From: Clostridia bacterium
GTDB taxonomy: Bacteria; Bacillota; Clostridia; Lachnospirales; Anaerotignaceae
Assembly (NCBI GenBank): GCA_900757025.1
Contig: CAAEMG010000007.1
Location: 23,339-87,338, forward strand
Reading direction: 5' to 3'
DNA: 64,000 bases
Below are positions 52,963-62,742 of the stretch, in pieces. Every line of letters begins with the position of its first letter. Within the stretch, counting starts at the first letter, position 1. The notes beneath the pieces were generated by a model. That model had not been told where the DNA came from. It saw only the letters and a program-made list of their open reading frames with translations, and did not search any database. A program made the position numbers and the translations under genes.

Positions 52963-54336
52963 TTATGCAAAAAGCATTTTTACATATGGCAATACACTTT
53001 GGTATATAAGAATGGCAACTATTACAGGTATTACAAATTTACAGTAAAGATATACATTTGAAGGCATTTTAAGGCCTTTTCCCGTATTGGTTTCTTTAAG
53101 ATAATTTTCAAATCCCCAGCCATATCTGTTCATACAGAATAATACAATTATAAGAGAACCCAAAGGAAGAAGAAGATTGCTTACCACAAAGTCCTCAAAA
53201 TCAAGCACTGTCGTACCCTCGCCGAAAGGCTGTATCCAAGAAAGCACATTATAACCAAGTGCACATGGCAGTGAAAAAACCGTTATAACAACAAAGTTAA
53301 TAATTGCGGCTTTTTTTCTGCTCCAATGGAATTTATCCATACAGCAGCATATTATATTTTCAAATACGGCTATTATAGTTGAAAGAGCCGCAAATGTAAG
53401 AAACAGGAAGAAAAGCGCACCCCAAATTCTTCCGCCTGCCATGGAAGCAAAAATATTTGGAAGTGTTATAAATATAAGGCTTGGGCCGCTGTTTGGCTCT
53501 ACTCCGTATGAGAAGCAGGCAGGGAAAATAATAAGACCTGATACTATTGCAACAAATGTGTCAAGCACAACGATGTTTATTGATTCGCCCAAAAGAGCAT
53601 GGTCTCTGCCTATATAACTTCCGAAAATAAGCATTGCGCCTATACCAAGGCTAAGTGTGAAAAATGCCTGATTCATGGCTGCCGAAATAACATTGCCAAT
53701 TCCAAGCTCCTTCATTTTGTTTAAATCGGGATAAAGATAAAATCTAAGACCTTCTTTTGCTCCCGAAAGAGTAAGGCTGTGTATAGCCAAAACCACAATA
53801 AGAACCAAAAGAGCCGTCATCATTACCTTTGTAATTTTTTCAACGCCGTTTTGAAGGCCCATTGAACATATAAATATGCCTGCCGCAATTACTATAAACA
53901 TCCATAAAACCATTTCCGGAGTACTGGCAAGCATTGTGCCGAAAACATCTGCCGAAGATGTCATATTTTCCATACCGCCTGTTACATACTTAAAACAGTA
54001 ATCAAGCATCCAGCCGGCAACACTTGTGTAAAAGAACATAAGTATATAGTTTCCCAAAATGCCCATATAACCATGCACACGCCATGCCTTTTTTTGTGGA
54101 ACAAGTTCTTCGTAAACGCAAACTATGCTTTTTCTGCTGGCTCTGCCCATAGCAAATTCCATAGTAAGAATAGGCATACCCAAAAGCACAAGAAATATAA
54201 TGTAGATAAGAACAAAAGCTCCGCCGCCGTTATTACCTACCATGTACGGAAATTTCCATACGTTTCCCACACCGATAGCACAGCCTGCCGATATGAGAAT
54301 AAACCCCAAACGGGATTTTAAATTTTCTCTTTCCAT
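52963..54336 (-). CDS. Neurotransmitter:sodium symporter (NSS) family transporter
   Basis: LeuT-fold Na+-coupled amino acid or amine transporter, 457 residues with about 11 to 12 helices. TM1 carries the sodium and substrate site SAGCAIGVGNVWKFPYMVGNNGGGAF. The MNQAFFTLSLGIGAMLIFGSYI segment (TM6 region) is also typical. GAGGAAGG precedes the ATG. It stands alone with its own terminator. The substrate is unknown; LeuT-like, tryptophan or tyrosine transporters are options. Confidence 0.92.
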   Translation of the reverse strand: MERENLKSRLGFILISAGCAIGVGNVWKFPYMVGNNGGGAFVLIYIIFLVLLGMPILTMEFAMGRASRKSIVCVYEELVPQKKAWRVHGYMGILGNYILMFFYTSVAGWMLDYCFKYVTGGMENMTSSADVFGTMLASTPEMVLWMFIVIAAGIFICSMGLQNGVEKITKVMMTALLVLIVVLAIHSLTLSGAKEGLRFYLYPDLNKMKELGIGNVISAAMNQAFFTLSLGIGAMLIFGSYIGRDHALLGESINIVVLDTFVAIVSGLIIFPACFSYGVEPNSGPSLIFITLPNIFASMAGGRIWGALFFLFLTFAALSTIIAVFENIICCCMDKFHWSRKKAAIINFVVITVFSLPCALGYNVLSWIQPFGEGTTVLDFEDFVVSNLLLPLGSLIIVLFCMNRYGWGFENYLKETNTGKGLKMPSNVYLYCKFVIPVIVAILIYQSVLPYVKMLFA

Positions 54337-54491
54337 AAAAACCTTCCTCTGCTGTAAAAATATTTGACTTTTATATTATAGTATATAGAAGTATTTTTAC
54401 AATACCGAAAAATTCCAAAATTTAAAGCAATATTTCAGTAATAGATTTTCATTTAAAGCGATATCGCTTGAAAGCATTAAATACATTATAT

Positions 54492-54520
54492 GTTTATCGG
54501 CTACATAAAAACCGATAAAC
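54492..54520 (-). terminator. Terminator of the GNAT-carbonic anhydrase-M20 operon
   Basis: GTTTATCGG and CCGATAAAC stem with an 11-base loop, 12 bases after the GNAT stop. A perfect palindrome AAGCGATATCGCTT (54457-54470) lies beyond it; its role is unknown. Confidence 0.75.
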
Positions 54521-54531
54521 CTTTAATTACA

Positions 54532-55014
54532 TCAGAAAGTAAGTCTCATCTGGTTCCACTTAACATTTCCGTGTTCAGAGCCCAAAAAGCCCTCGTTTTC
54601 AAAACCAAACTTAGCATAATAATGCACAAGTTTATCCTTGCAGGTAAGCACAAGGCCTTTTCTGCCCTGTTTTTTTGCGTCTGCTATGGCACAGTTTAAA
54701 AGTTTTTCCGCACAGCCCTGTCTTCTGTATTTTTCCGCTGTATCAACGCCGAAAATCATCTGCCAGTCTCCTTTTTCATCGTGCATATCGGCTTTATCAT
54801 ACATTTCGTCTGTAAGGTCTTTTTCGTTTGTAACCATTCCGTTTACAAAACCGACAAGTGTTTCTCCGTCAAACAAAAGCCAAAAATGCTTTGGATAATA
54901 TTTAAGTCTTTTTTCAAAACTTTCTTTTGATGCTGCCTCGGCCTTTGGAAAGCACTCATTTTCAAGAGCGGATATTTTTTCCAAATCAGCCATTTTGGCA
55001 TATCTTATTTCCAT
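54532..55014 (-). CDS. GNAT-family N-acetyltransferase
   Basis: A 160-residue acyl-CoA-dependent acetyltransferase. The GNAT core has FGVDTAEKYRRQGCAEKLL (acetyl-CoA pyrophosphate loop, R/Q-x-x-G-x-A, about 108-126) and LTCKDKLVHYYAKFGFENEG near the end. The resemblance is to the arylalkylamine/serotonin acetyltransferase-like subgroup, but the substrate is unknown. It follows the carbonic anhydrase by 3 bases, so they are co-transcribed. Confidence 0.88.
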   Translation of the reverse strand: MEIRYAKMADLEKISALENECFPKAEAASKESFEKRLKYYPKHFWLLFDGETLVGFVNGMVTNEKDLTDEMYDKADMHDEKGDWQMIFGVDTAEKYRRQGCAEKLLNCAIADAKKQGRKGLVLTCKDKLVHYYAKFGFENEGFLGSEHGNVKWNQMRLTF

Positions 55015-55017
55015 TTT

Positions 55018-55587
55018 TTAATCCTCTCTTTCGTTTCTTACAACTTCTTTTATAATATTAAGTTTGCCTGTTACGGAATCCATAACAAAGCCGTAAACGC
55101 TTACATCTTTCGGCACAAGAGGATGATTTACTATAAAATCGACTGTTTTTTCAACAGACTGTTCCACATTGTCAAAGCCCTCAAGCCATTTGTCAAAATC
55201 AATTCCACAGTAGCGCACCATATCTATAACTTCCTGCTCAATGCCTCTTGAAAGCATATGCTTAATCATTACATCGCCGTTTATATGCTGAACTCCGCAG
55301 TCTGTATGGCCCACAACCATAATGTCTTTTACGCCAAGTTCAAATATTGCAACCAAAAGGCTTCTTACAACCGAACCGAAAGGATGAGTTATTACGCCTC
55401 CGGCATTTTTAATTATTTTTACATCGCCGTTTTTTATTCCCAAAGCTGCCGGAAGAAGTTCCGTAAGTCTTGTATCCATACATGAAAGTATGGCAACTTT
55501 TTTGTCGGGATATTTGCTTGTAACATACTTTTCGTATTCTTTTTTCTCAACAAATTCATTGTTAAACTTCACAAATTTTTCTATCAT
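55018..55587 (-). CDS. Beta-class carbonic anhydrase
   Basis: Zinc enzyme interconverting CO2 and bicarbonate, 189 residues. Zinc ligands are in ILSCMDTRL (Cys, with the Asp-Arg dyad) and VVGHTDCGV (His, Cys). IKNAGGVITHPFGSVVRSLLVAIFELG is typical. AGGAGG lies inside the end of the upstream M20 gene, and the ATG overlaps its stop by 4 bases. Confidence 0.94.
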   Translation of the reverse strand: MIEKFVKFNNEFVEKKEYEKYVTSKYPDKKVAILSCMDTRLTELLPAALGIKNGDVKIIKNAGGVITHPFGSVVRSLLVAIFELGVKDIMVVGHTDCGVQHINGDVMIKHMLSRGIEQEVIDMVRYCGIDFDKWLEGFDNVEQSVEKTVDFIVNHPLVPKDVSVYGFVMDSVTGKLNIIKEVVRNERED

Positions 55588-56897
55588 GCTTTTTCCTCCT
55601 TATTTTTACACATAAGCTTTTCTATGGTTCTGCAATAACATTCAGCCATAATGCCTATTGTTTTTTCGTCAAAATCAAATTCGCTGCTGTGGTGTGGAGC
55701 TTTTAAATTGCTTCCGAACATCATATATGTGCATTTTCCGCCGTTTTTTTGTATTTTGCCCATAATGTTTACGGCATCTTCCGATGCACCGAAAACAGCT
55801 TCTTTTACAGCCTCAAAACCGCTTTCTTCTGCAGCTTTGAAAGCTGTTTCAACCATTTTATTATCGCATAAACAGCCCATTGCACTGCCCTGCATAACAA
55901 TCTTGCTTTCTGTTCCGTAAACAGCTCCACAGCCTTCGGCAGCCTTTATAACGGCATTTTTCATATATTCATTAATTTCCGCCGTCTGTCCTCTTGTTTC
56001 AAGGCACACTACGGCACTGTCGGCAACAATATTTCTGCCTGTTCCGCCATGAATAATTCCTGTATTTATAAAGCTGTTTCCGTCGCTGTGGCGTGGTATT
56101 GAATTAGCTGCCAAAACAAAAGCCGCCGCAGACAGAACAGCGTTTCTGCCCTCTTGAGGTGCATTTGCGGCATGTGCGCTTTTTCCTTTAAAATAAACGT
56201 CCATTTTGCTTGTAGATAAAAAGCCTGTGCTTGACGCAGAAACAATGCCTGTTTTTTTAAGACCTATGCCTATGTGTCCGCTTAAAAAATAATCGGCTTT
56301 ATTAATAAAACTGCCGTTTGCCACAGCAAGGCCTCCTCTACAGCCTTCTTCCGCCGGCTGAAACAAAAACACTATTTCTCCTTCAATATTGTCCTTTATT
56401 TTTTCAAGAGCCTTTGCACAGCCTATAGCCGCAGCCATATGCCCGTCATGTCCGCAGGCATGGCTTATGCCTTTATTACAGGACGCAAAGCCCTTATCAA
56501 AAGGAAAATGTCCTTCTTTTTCGGCTTCTTCAACGGGAAGGGCATCTATGTCTGCCCTAAGAACAAGCCTTTTGCCACTGTCTGAAAACTTTTTTACGGC
56601 ACATATTCCGGTAAAATTTTCTTTTATATTTTTAAGATATTTTTCATCTGCTCCTGTTTCCTCGGCTCCTTTTAAAAGCAAATGGTAATCTCCGCTTTTT
56701 TCAATTCCCATTCGGCTTTCTTTGTCCAGAAAATCACAGCCGTAAATAATTTTATAGCCCAGATTTTCCATAATTTCGGCTATTACGGCGCTTGTGCGGT
56801 ATTCGTTCCACCCTGTTTCCGGATATTTATGAAACTGCCTACGCAAAGAAACCATATATTCAAGCAATTCTTTATCGGTAAATTTAAAATTATACAT
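55584..56897 (-). CDS. M20-family amidohydrolase (aminobenzoyl-glutamate/amino acid type)
   Basis: Metal-dependent peptidase or deacylase of 437 residues. Metal-site elements are VLRADIDALPVEE, SHACGHDGHMAAAIGCAK and FLFQPAEEGCRGG; the dimerisation lid contains MDVYFKGKSAHAANAPQEGRNA. It resembles AbgB- or HipO-like amidohydrolases. The frame extends upstream to 57071 over the MATE gene, but GGGG is 8 bases from the ATG ending at 56897, and the family-like MYNFKFTDKELLEY starts there. Confidence 0.87.
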   Translation of the reverse strand: MYNFKFTDKELLEYMVSLRRQFHKYPETGWNEYRTSAVIAEIMENLGYKIIYGCDFLDKESRMGIEKSGDYHLLLKGAEETGADEKYLKNIKENFTGICAVKKFSDSGKRLVLRADIDALPVEEAEKEGHFPFDKGFASCNKGISHACGHDGHMAAAIGCAKALEKIKDNIEGEIVFLFQPAEEGCRGGLAVANGSFINKADYFLSGHIGIGLKKTGIVSASSTGFLSTSKMDVYFKGKSAHAANAPQEGRNAVLSAAAFVLAANSIPRHSDGNSFINTGIIHGGTGRNIVADSAVVCLETRGQTAEINEYMKNAVIKAAEGCGAVYGTESKIVMQGSAMGCLCDNKMVETAFKAAEESGFEAVKEAVFGASEDAVNIMGKIQKNGGKCTYMMFGSNLKAPHHSSEFDFDEKTIGIMAECYCRTIEKLMCKNKEEKA

Positions 56898-56921
56898 TTT
56901 CATCGCCCCATAAATACAAAA

Positions 56922-56946
56922 GGCACAGGCAAAAAATGCCCATGCC
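56922..56946 (-). terminator. Terminator of the MATE gene at 57 kb
   Basis: GGCACAGGC and GCCCATGCC pair with two G-U pairs on the minus-strand RNA, followed by TTTTGTATTT. Confidence 0.65.
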
Positions 56947-56965
56947 CTATAATAATTATAAAATT

Positions 56966-58327
56966 TTATTTTTCTTTGGTCAACCCTGCCGATACAAGCC
57001 ATTTTTCCTTTATGTAAAAATAAACCGACAAAGCCGAAGAAATCACCCATCCTATAGGCCAGCTCATCCATATTCCGTCTGACCCCAAACCCAAAGGAAA
57101 GGCAAGCACAAATGAAATAAGAACCCTAAGTATAAGGTCGGTAAATGTTGAAACCATGAAACAGCCCATAGCCCCCGAACCTCTCAAAACACCGTCTGCG
57201 GCAAGTTTTGCTGCCACAACGGCATAAAAAGGCGAAACAATTTTCAAAAACTTAACGCCTGTTTCAATGGCTTTTTGGCTTTGGCTGTCCATAAAAAGTT
57301 CAAGCATATTTCTGCCGAAAAAGAAAAACGGTATAACCGCAACGGCACACACAACAAGCATAAGCATATATCCTGCCTTAAAGCCTTCTTTTACTCTTTC
57401 CGTTTTGCCTGCGCCCACGTTTTGCGCCGTAAAACCCGAAATTCCGTTGCCAAGCGTTGTTATTGAAGTTACGGCAAATGTATTAAGTTTAACGGCGGCA
57501 GAATAACCGGCTATAACCGAAGAACCGAAACCGTTTACCATTATCTGTATAAAAAGATTGCCTACGGATATAAAGCTCTGCTGCAAAATGCTTGGCACAG
57601 CTATTCGGCTTACTTCAAAAAGCATCTGCCATGAAAATTTATTTTCTTCGTCATATTTTTTCTCAGTTTCCATAGCCTTCATTCTTTTTAAAACAGAAAA
57701 AAGAGCAAGCACACACGCAACGCCCTGCGCCGTAAAAGTTGCCCATGCAAGCCCAGCAATGCCCATTTTAAAAGCCGATACAAAAATCACATCCAAAATA
57801 ACATTGCCTACGGAAGAGCCTATAAGAAACATAAGAGGCGTTTTTGAATCACCAAGGGAATTAAAAACTCCCGTTGCTATGTTATAAAGATAGAGGAAAA
57901 CAAAGCCTGCCGTATAAATTTTAAAGTACAAAACGCTGTCGGAAAATATATTTTGGGGAGTATTAACAAGCCCCATAAAAAACGATGCACATAAAACGCC
58001 CAATACCGACAAAACCACAGAAATAACGGCAGTTGAAATAAATATTGTCGAAACAGCCGTTTTAAGACGCATAAACCTTTTTGCACCGAAAAGCTGAGAT
58101 ATAACAACAGAACAGCCTATGCTGCTGCCTACGGCAACTGCCATAAAAAGCATTGTAACGGGATATGACGCACCAACTGCGGCAAGTGCGTTTTCGCCAA
58201 CAAAACGCCCTGCAATAACGCTGTCTGCCATATTATAAAACTGCTGAAAAACAACGCTTACAAACATAGGCAGGCTGTAAAAGCATACTGCCTTTTGCGG
58301 CGAACCTACGGTTAAATCTTTATTCAT
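56966..58327 (-). CDS. MATE-family efflux transporter (second intact copy)
   Basis: Membrane antiporter of 453 residues with about 12 helices. It shows SLPMFVSVVFQQFYNMADSVIAGRFVG near the start, VSYP-like ASYPVTMLFMAVAVG, and the second repeat GYSAAVKLNTFAVTSITTLGNGISGFTAQNVGAGKTER. AAGAGATG precedes the ATG. It belongs to a different subgroup from the pump at 40.8 kb by sequence. The substrate is unknown. Confidence 0.92.
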   Translation of the reverse strand: MNKDLTVGSPQKAVCFYSLPMFVSVVFQQFYNMADSVIAGRFVGENALAAVGASYPVTMLFMAVAVGSSIGCSVVISQLFGAKRFMRLKTAVSTIFISTAVISVVLSVLGVLCASFFMGLVNTPQNIFSDSVLYFKIYTAGFVFLYLYNIATGVFNSLGDSKTPLMFLIGSSVGNVILDVIFVSAFKMGIAGLAWATFTAQGVACVLALFSVLKRMKAMETEKKYDEENKFSWQMLFEVSRIAVPSILQQSFISVGNLFIQIMVNGFGSSVIAGYSAAVKLNTFAVTSITTLGNGISGFTAQNVGAGKTERVKEGFKAGYMLMLVVCAVAVIPFFFFGRNMLELFMDSQSQKAIETGVKFLKIVSPFYAVVAAKLAADGVLRGSGAMGCFMVSTFTDLILRVLISFVLAFPLGLGSDGIWMSWPIGWVISSALSVYFYIKEKWLVSAGLTKEK

Positions 58328-58497
58328 AAAAACATCTCTTTTCTTAAAAAATAAGCAGTTATGCGTTATTATATCACAAATTTGGGATTGGCGAACAATT
58401 TAAAACCATGTGACACCGTCCAACACCCTGCAATCAGAGAACCTCAAATAAGTGCGGCAGCACAGCCGTTTCCCAAAGGAAAATTCCGACAAGTAAA

Positions 58498-58735
58498 AAG
58501 GCTTGACCTAAACTTTGATAAAACTATCTCTATTTGTCATCCTAAGCATAATGAAATGAAGTCGAAGGATCTCATAAATCCAGATAAAAAGCCGTAAGTT
58601 TATCGTTTTTTCAAATATTCGGCAAAGAGATGAGATGTTTCGACTATGCGGAACACGAATATTCCGCAAACTCAACATGACAAAATATTGAGGTATTTTT
58701 TAAAGAGAATGTATTCGTCAAATCAAATTTTTTCT
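58498..58735. repeat. Dispersed intergenic repeat, family 1, copy 5 (long form)
   Basis: ATTTGTCATCCTAAGC at 58532-58547, interior GATAAAAAGCCG, AAATATTCGGCAA and GAGATGTTTCGACTA shared with copy 2, closing CTCAACATGACAAAAT (58669-58684), then an inverted TTCGTCAAATCAAA arm. The preceding 58340-58497 is a low-GC stretch in which nothing was recognised. Confidence 0.7.
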
Positions 58736-58805
58736 TCTCATTTACATTTTACGCATATATGCTATTATGAAGATAACAAACTTTTTGGGGAAAGAGGCTT
58801 TTTAA

Positions 58806-59411
58806 ATGACAGGCGTAAGAAAAATAACAAAACAGACTGACAACAAATTTTTAAATATGTATAAACTTGAGGCTGAAAGACGAAACGGCGAAAAGTTCGA
58901 TTATTTCATGGCATCGAGAGCCGATAATGTTGAAAACACAATGATTGCACGAAAAAGCGTAAAATCCGATGCCGTAATAATGTTTGCATCTGACGGAGAA
59001 AAGGTTGTTCTTATACGTCAATACAGATACCCTTTGGGTGACTATGTTTACGAATTTCCGGCAGGTCTTGTAGAAAAAGGCGAAAACCTTAAAGATGCCG
59101 CAGTGCGTGAAATGAAGGAAGAAACAGGGCTTGATTTCACTCCTCTTGAAGGCGGCTGTTTTGAAGGTCCTTTCTTTACTTCAACAGGAATGAGCGACGA
59201 ATGCAGCTCTATGATTTACGGCACATTTAAAGGAGCACCTACAAACAAAAATCAAGAAGACAGCGAGGACATACAGGTTATTATTGCCGACAGAAAAGAA
59301 GCCCTCAGAATTTTAAAAGAAGAAAAAGTTGCGGCAATGTGTTCATATATGCTTATGCACTTTATAAATGACAGCGAAGTTTTCGGATTTTTGAAAAACG
59401 CCGCAAAATAA
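58806..59411 (+). CDS. NUDIX hydrolase, ADP-ribose pyrophosphatase-like
   Basis: A 201-residue NUDIX enzyme that hydrolyses nucleoside diphosphate derivatives. The Nudix box begins at Gly87 with Glu93, Arg101-Glu102, Glu105-Glu106 and Gly108, matching GX5EX7REUXEEXGU. FMFASDGEKVVLIRQYRYPLGDYVYEFPAG-like residues before it are typical of ADP-ribose pyrophosphatases. The ribosome site (GGGGAAAGAGG region) is loose. A single gene converging on the pst operon. Confidence 0.9.
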   Translation: MTGVRKITKQTDNKFLNMYKLEAERRNGEKFDYFMASRADNVENTMIARKSVKSDAVIMFASDGEKVVLIRQYRYPLGDYVYEFPAGLVEKGENLKDAAVREMKEETGLDFTPLEGGCFEGPFFTSTGMSDECSSMIYGTFKGAPTNKNQEDSEDIQVIIADRKEALRILKEEKVAAMCSYMLMHFINDSEVFGFLKNAAK

Positions 59412-59414
59412 AAC

Positions 59415-59447
59415 AAAAGCCTTTGGTTTATTCCAAAGGCTTTTTTA
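59415..59447. terminator. Bidirectional terminator between the NUDIX gene and phoU
   Basis: AAAGCCTTTGG and CCAAAGGCTTT stem with T- and A-runs on both sides; ends both converging units. Confidence 0.9.
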
Positions 59448-60119
59448 TTACATATTATAAAATTCGACTTTATCAACTTTTCTGTGTTTTCCCGTTACGG
59501 AAAACTCTGCCCATTCGGCAATATTGGTTGCATGGTCACCTATTCTTTCAAAATATTTCGCAATCATAAGATAGCTTAAAGCCATATCAACACAGGTTGT
59601 TTTTTCGCTTATCATTTTGCTTATGTCCTCTTTAACCTTTGAAAAAAGTTCATCAACAATATCGTCGCATTTAATACATTCGTCGGCTTTTTTCTCATCT
59701 TTTTCAACATATGCCTCAAGGCTCATGTTTACCATTTTCATAGCCGTTCCTGCCATTCTTTCTATATGTTCGGGAAGTTCTATTTTGCACCCGTCTTTAA
59801 AAGAAAGCACTATCTCGCATATATCAGACGCCTGATCGCCTATTCTTTCCAAATCGGTAATCATTTTAAGGGCGCTTGTTATGTGTCTTAAATCCCTTGC
59901 CACAGGCTGCTGCTGCATAAAAAGAGTTATGCAAAGTCTTTCTATCTCTCTTTCCATAGAGTCTATTTGGGCGTCCATGTTCATAATTTTTTTTGAAATA
60001 TTTTTGTCGTTTAATGCCAGTGCCTCACTTGCTCCGCTTATGGCGCTTTGGCAAAGACTGCTCATTTCGGTAAGTTTCTGTTTCAAAAGCTTAAGCTGTT
60101 CATCAAATTTTTCTCTCAT
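59448..60119 (-). CDS. phoU: Phosphate transport system regulator PhoU
   Basis: Cytoplasmic helical protein that links the Pst transporter to the PhoR kinase. Of 223 residues, two PhoU repeats are visible, with metal-binding-type motifs ITDLERIGDQASDI (about 88-101) and KYFERIGDHATNIAEW (about 188-203). It is the last gene of pstS-pstC-pstA-pstB-phoU, 1 base after pstB. No phoP/phoR genes are present in the window. Confidence 0.96.
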   Translation of the reverse strand: MREKFDEQLKLLKQKLTEMSSLCQSAISGASEALALNDKNISKKIMNMDAQIDSMEREIERLCITLFMQQQPVARDLRHITSALKMITDLERIGDQASDICEIVLSFKDGCKIELPEHIERMAGTAMKMVNMSLEAYVEKDEKKADECIKCDDIVDELFSKVKEDISKMISEKTTCVDMALSYLMIAKYFERIGDHATNIAEWAEFSVTGKHRKVDKVEFYNM

Positions 60120-60120
60120 A

Positions 60121-60870
60121 TTAACCGAACCTTCCTGTTATATAATCTTCTGTACGCTTATCCTTAGGCATTGAAAAAAGCTCCGCAGTTTTTCCGAACT
60201 CTATTGCCTCCCCAAGAAGGAAGAAGGCTGTTTTGTCGGAAATTCTGGCTGCCTGCTGCATATTGTGCGTAACCATTATAATTGTATATTTTTCTTTAAG
60301 CTCCTCTGCCAAATCCTCTATTTTTGATGTGGAAATAGGGTCAAGGGCACTTGTAGGTTCGTCCATAAGAAGAACTTCCGGTTCAACGGCAAGGGCTCTT
60401 GCTATACAAAGCCTCTGCTGCTGTCCTCCGCTCATGCCAAGTGCGCTTTTTTTAAGCCTGTCTTTAACTTCATTCCATATAGCAGCACCTCTGAGGGAAG
60501 TTTCAACTATTTCATCAAGCTGTGCTTTATTTTTTATGCCGTGGGTTCTTGGGCCGTAGGCAATATTATCGTAAATGCTCATTGGAAATGGGTTTGGTTT
60601 CTGAAAAACCATGCCCACTCTTTTTCTGAGATGGTTTACGTCCATGTTGCCGAAAATATCTTCTCCGTCAAGATAAATGTTTCCCGTTATTTTACAGCCT
60701 TCAACAAGGTCGTTCATTCTGTTAAGGCATTTTAAAAGAGTTGATTTTCCGCAGCCGGAAGGCCCAATAAAAGCCGTAATTTCTTTTTCGGGTATATTCA
60801 TGTTTATTCCTTTAAGCGCTTTAAAAGAGCCGTAATAAAGCTCTAGGTTTTCTATTTTAAACTTATCCAT
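60121..60870 (-). CDS. pstB: Phosphate ABC transporter ATPase PstB
   Basis: ATP-binding subunit of the high-affinity phosphate transporter. Of 249 residues, Walker [10 protein letters not shown] (about 33-41), the Q-loop [20 protein letters not shown], signature [17 protein letters not shown], Walker [13 protein letters not shown] and MVTHNMQQA are present. AAAGGA precedes the ATG ending at 60870; the longer frame from 60906 overlaps pstA and is rejected. Confidence 0.97.
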   Translation of the reverse strand: MDKFKIENLELYYGSFKALKGINMNIPEKEITAFIGPSGCGKSTLLKCLNRMNDLVEGCKITGNIYLDGEDIFGNMDVNHLRKRVGMVFQKPNPFPMSIYDNIAYGPRTHGIKNKAQLDEIVETSLRGAAIWNEVKDRLKKSALGMSGGQQQRLCIARALAVEPEVLLMDEPTSALDPISTSKIEDLAEELKEKYTIIMVTHNMQQAARISDKTAFFLLGEAIEFGKTAELFSMPKDKRTEDYITGRFG

Positions 60871-60871
60871 A

Positions 60872-61780
60872 TTATTTTCCTTTCGTAAACATTCTGACAA
60901 CGGCAACCGATAAAGTGTTTATTATAATAACCGTTACAAGCAGTATTACAGCCGTTGCATATGCCTGTTTCATATAAAGACCCTCGCTGTAAAGAGCATA
61001 CATATGCACCGCAAGAGTACGTGTCGAAGAAAATACAGAGCTTGGTATTTTGGCTATTGTTCCTGCCGTAAATATAAGAGCCGCCGTTTCGCCAACTATA
61101 CGTCCTATGGCAAGTATTACGCCGGAAAGTATGCCCGGCATTGCCGCAGGAAGAATAATTACAAATACAGTTCTGAGCTTTCCTGCCCCAAGGCCGAAAC
61201 TGCCTTCTCTGTAGCTGTCGTCAACGGAAAGAAGTGCTTCTTCCGTAGTTCTCATTATAAGAGGAAGAACCATTATCGCCAGAGTAAAAACGCCTGCAAT
61301 AAGAGATAAATCCCAGTGAAGAAATTTTACGAAAAACAGTGACCCGAAAAGCCCGTAAACTATAGAAGGTATGCCCTGAAGTGTTTCCGTTGTCGTACGA
61401 ACTATTTTTACAATGGGGTTTCCTCTTTTTGCATATTCAACAAGATATACGGCACTGCATACGCCTACGGGAACCGAAATTAAAAGTGTGAAAAGCACCA
61501 TAATTATTGTGTTTATAATAGCCGGCATAAACGAAACATTGTCTGTTGTATATGTCCACTCAAAAAGTGACGGTGTAATATTCGGTATGCCTTTTACAAG
61601 TATGTAAAGTATTATAAAAACCAGCACAAATGCCGTAAGAAATGCCGAAAGTTTGACGGCTCCGTTAAGAAGAAGCGAAACGCCGTCAAAAGATGAAGCC
61701 TTAGGTTTTTTTGGTGAAATCATCTTAAAAGATTTTGAAGATGCCGAAGCTATATTTTTATCTGCAATATTTGCGTCCAT
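60872..61780 (-). CDS. pstA: Phosphate ABC transporter permease PstA
   Basis: Membrane subunit of 302 residues: an N-terminal cytoplasmic stretch, then six helices. The permease loop [43 protein letters not shown] is the PstA docking motif with the conserved Arg and Glu of the phosphate channel. Its ATG shares a base with the pstC stop (TGATG). Confidence 0.96.
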   Translation of the reverse strand: MDANIADKNIASASSKSFKMISPKKPKASSFDGVSLLLNGAVKLSAFLTAFVLVFIILYILVKGIPNITPSLFEWTYTTDNVSFMPAIINTIIMVLFTLLISVPVGVCSAVYLVEYAKRGNPIVKIVRTTTETLQGIPSIVYGLFGSLFFVKFLHWDLSLIAGVFTLAIMVLPLIMRTTEEALLSVDDSYREGSFGLGAGKLRTVFVIILPAAMPGILSGVILAIGRIVGETAALIFTAGTIAKIPSSVFSSTRTLAVHMYALYSEGLYMKQAYATAVILLVTVIIINTLSVAVVRMFTKGK

Positions 61781-62631
61781 CAGTTCATCCTCCTTTTAAG
61801 TATTCCAAACAAAATATTGATTATAAGTATAAATACGAAAAGTACAACGGCTGTTGCTATAAGTGCCTCTCTGTGAAGGTCTGCCGCATAGCCCATTTCA
61901 ATAACTATGTTTCCCGTAAGGGTTCTTACGCCTTTAAGTATTGTTTTGGGCATTCTTGGCTGGTTTCCGGCAACCATTATAACAGCCATTGTTTCGCCTA
62001 TTGCCCTGCCTATGCCAAGTATAACAGCCGCCATAATGCCGCTTTTTGCCGCCGGAAGAGTAGCAAAAAATACACTTCTTTCATGGCTTGCCCCAAGGGC
62101 TCTTCCACCTTCGTAATAGCTTTCGGGAACGGCTCTTATGCTGCTTTCGCTTACAGTTATTATGGTTGGAAGTATCATAATGCCCAAAAGAATTGACGCC
62201 GTAAGTATTGTGCTGCCGTCTGAAATATCAAAAAGATTTTTAACAAAAGGCACCATAACCACAAGACCGAAGAAGCCGTAAACTATGGAAGGTATGCCTG
62301 CCATAAGCTCTATTGCCGGCTTAAGAATTTTATAAAGTTTCGGCGGACAGAATTTTGCAAGATATACTGCCGTAAGCACACCTACCGGAACTCCCACGAT
62401 TATTGCTCCCGCAGTAATATAGATACTGCCTATTATCATAGGGAATATACCGAAAATATTGTTGTTTGGCTTCCATGTTGTTCCCGTAAGGAAGTTGAAA
62501 AGTCCTATTTTTCCCATTGCCGGTATGCCGTTTGCAAAAAGGAAAATACATATAAGCCCTACGGCAAAAACAGACATACACGCCGCCAGAAGGAATACAT
62601 ATTCCATTATTTTTTCTTTTACGTTGTTCAT
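61780..62631 (-). CDS. pstC: Phosphate ABC transporter permease PstC
   Basis: Membrane subunit of 283 residues with six helices. [19 protein letters not shown], the EAA-type loop ALGASHERSVFFATLPAAKSGIMAAVILGIGRAIGETMAVIMVAGN and the charged residues in it are typical. AGGAG precedes the ATG. A GC-rich hairpin lies between it and pstS. Confidence 0.96.
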   Translation of the reverse strand: MNNVKEKIMEYVFLLAACMSVFAVGLICIFLFANGIPAMGKIGLFNFLTGTTWKPNNNIFGIFPMIIGSIYITAGAIIVGVPVGVLTAVYLAKFCPPKLYKILKPAIELMAGIPSIVYGFFGLVVMVPFVKNLFDISDGSTILTASILLGIMILPTIITVSESSIRAVPESYYEGGRALGASHERSVFFATLPAAKSGIMAAVILGIGRAIGETMAVIMVAGNQPRMPKTILKGVRTLTGNIVIEMGYAADLHREALIATAVVLFVFILIINILFGILKRRMN

Positions 62632-62689
62632 TAAATCACTCCTGAAATATGTTGGGAAAAATCAGTTAAACTGTATTTCTTAACTAAAT

Positions 62690-62710
62690 GGGGAGAATAG
62701 CCTCCTCCCC
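62690..62710 (-). terminator. Hairpin between pstS and pstC
   Basis: GGGGAG and CTCCCC pair around nine bases; only ATTTAGTT follows on the minus strand, so termination would be partial. Such hairpins often let the binding protein be made in excess over the membrane subunits. Confidence 0.55.
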
Positions 62711-62742
62711 GTTCAAATTACTTTTATGCTTTTATTTACGCC

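Noticed and set aside
56903..57071. N-terminal extension of the M20 amidohydrolase frame
   Set aside because: It overlaps the MATE stop and its terminator, lacks similarity to the family and has no ribosome site; the start near 56897 has one.
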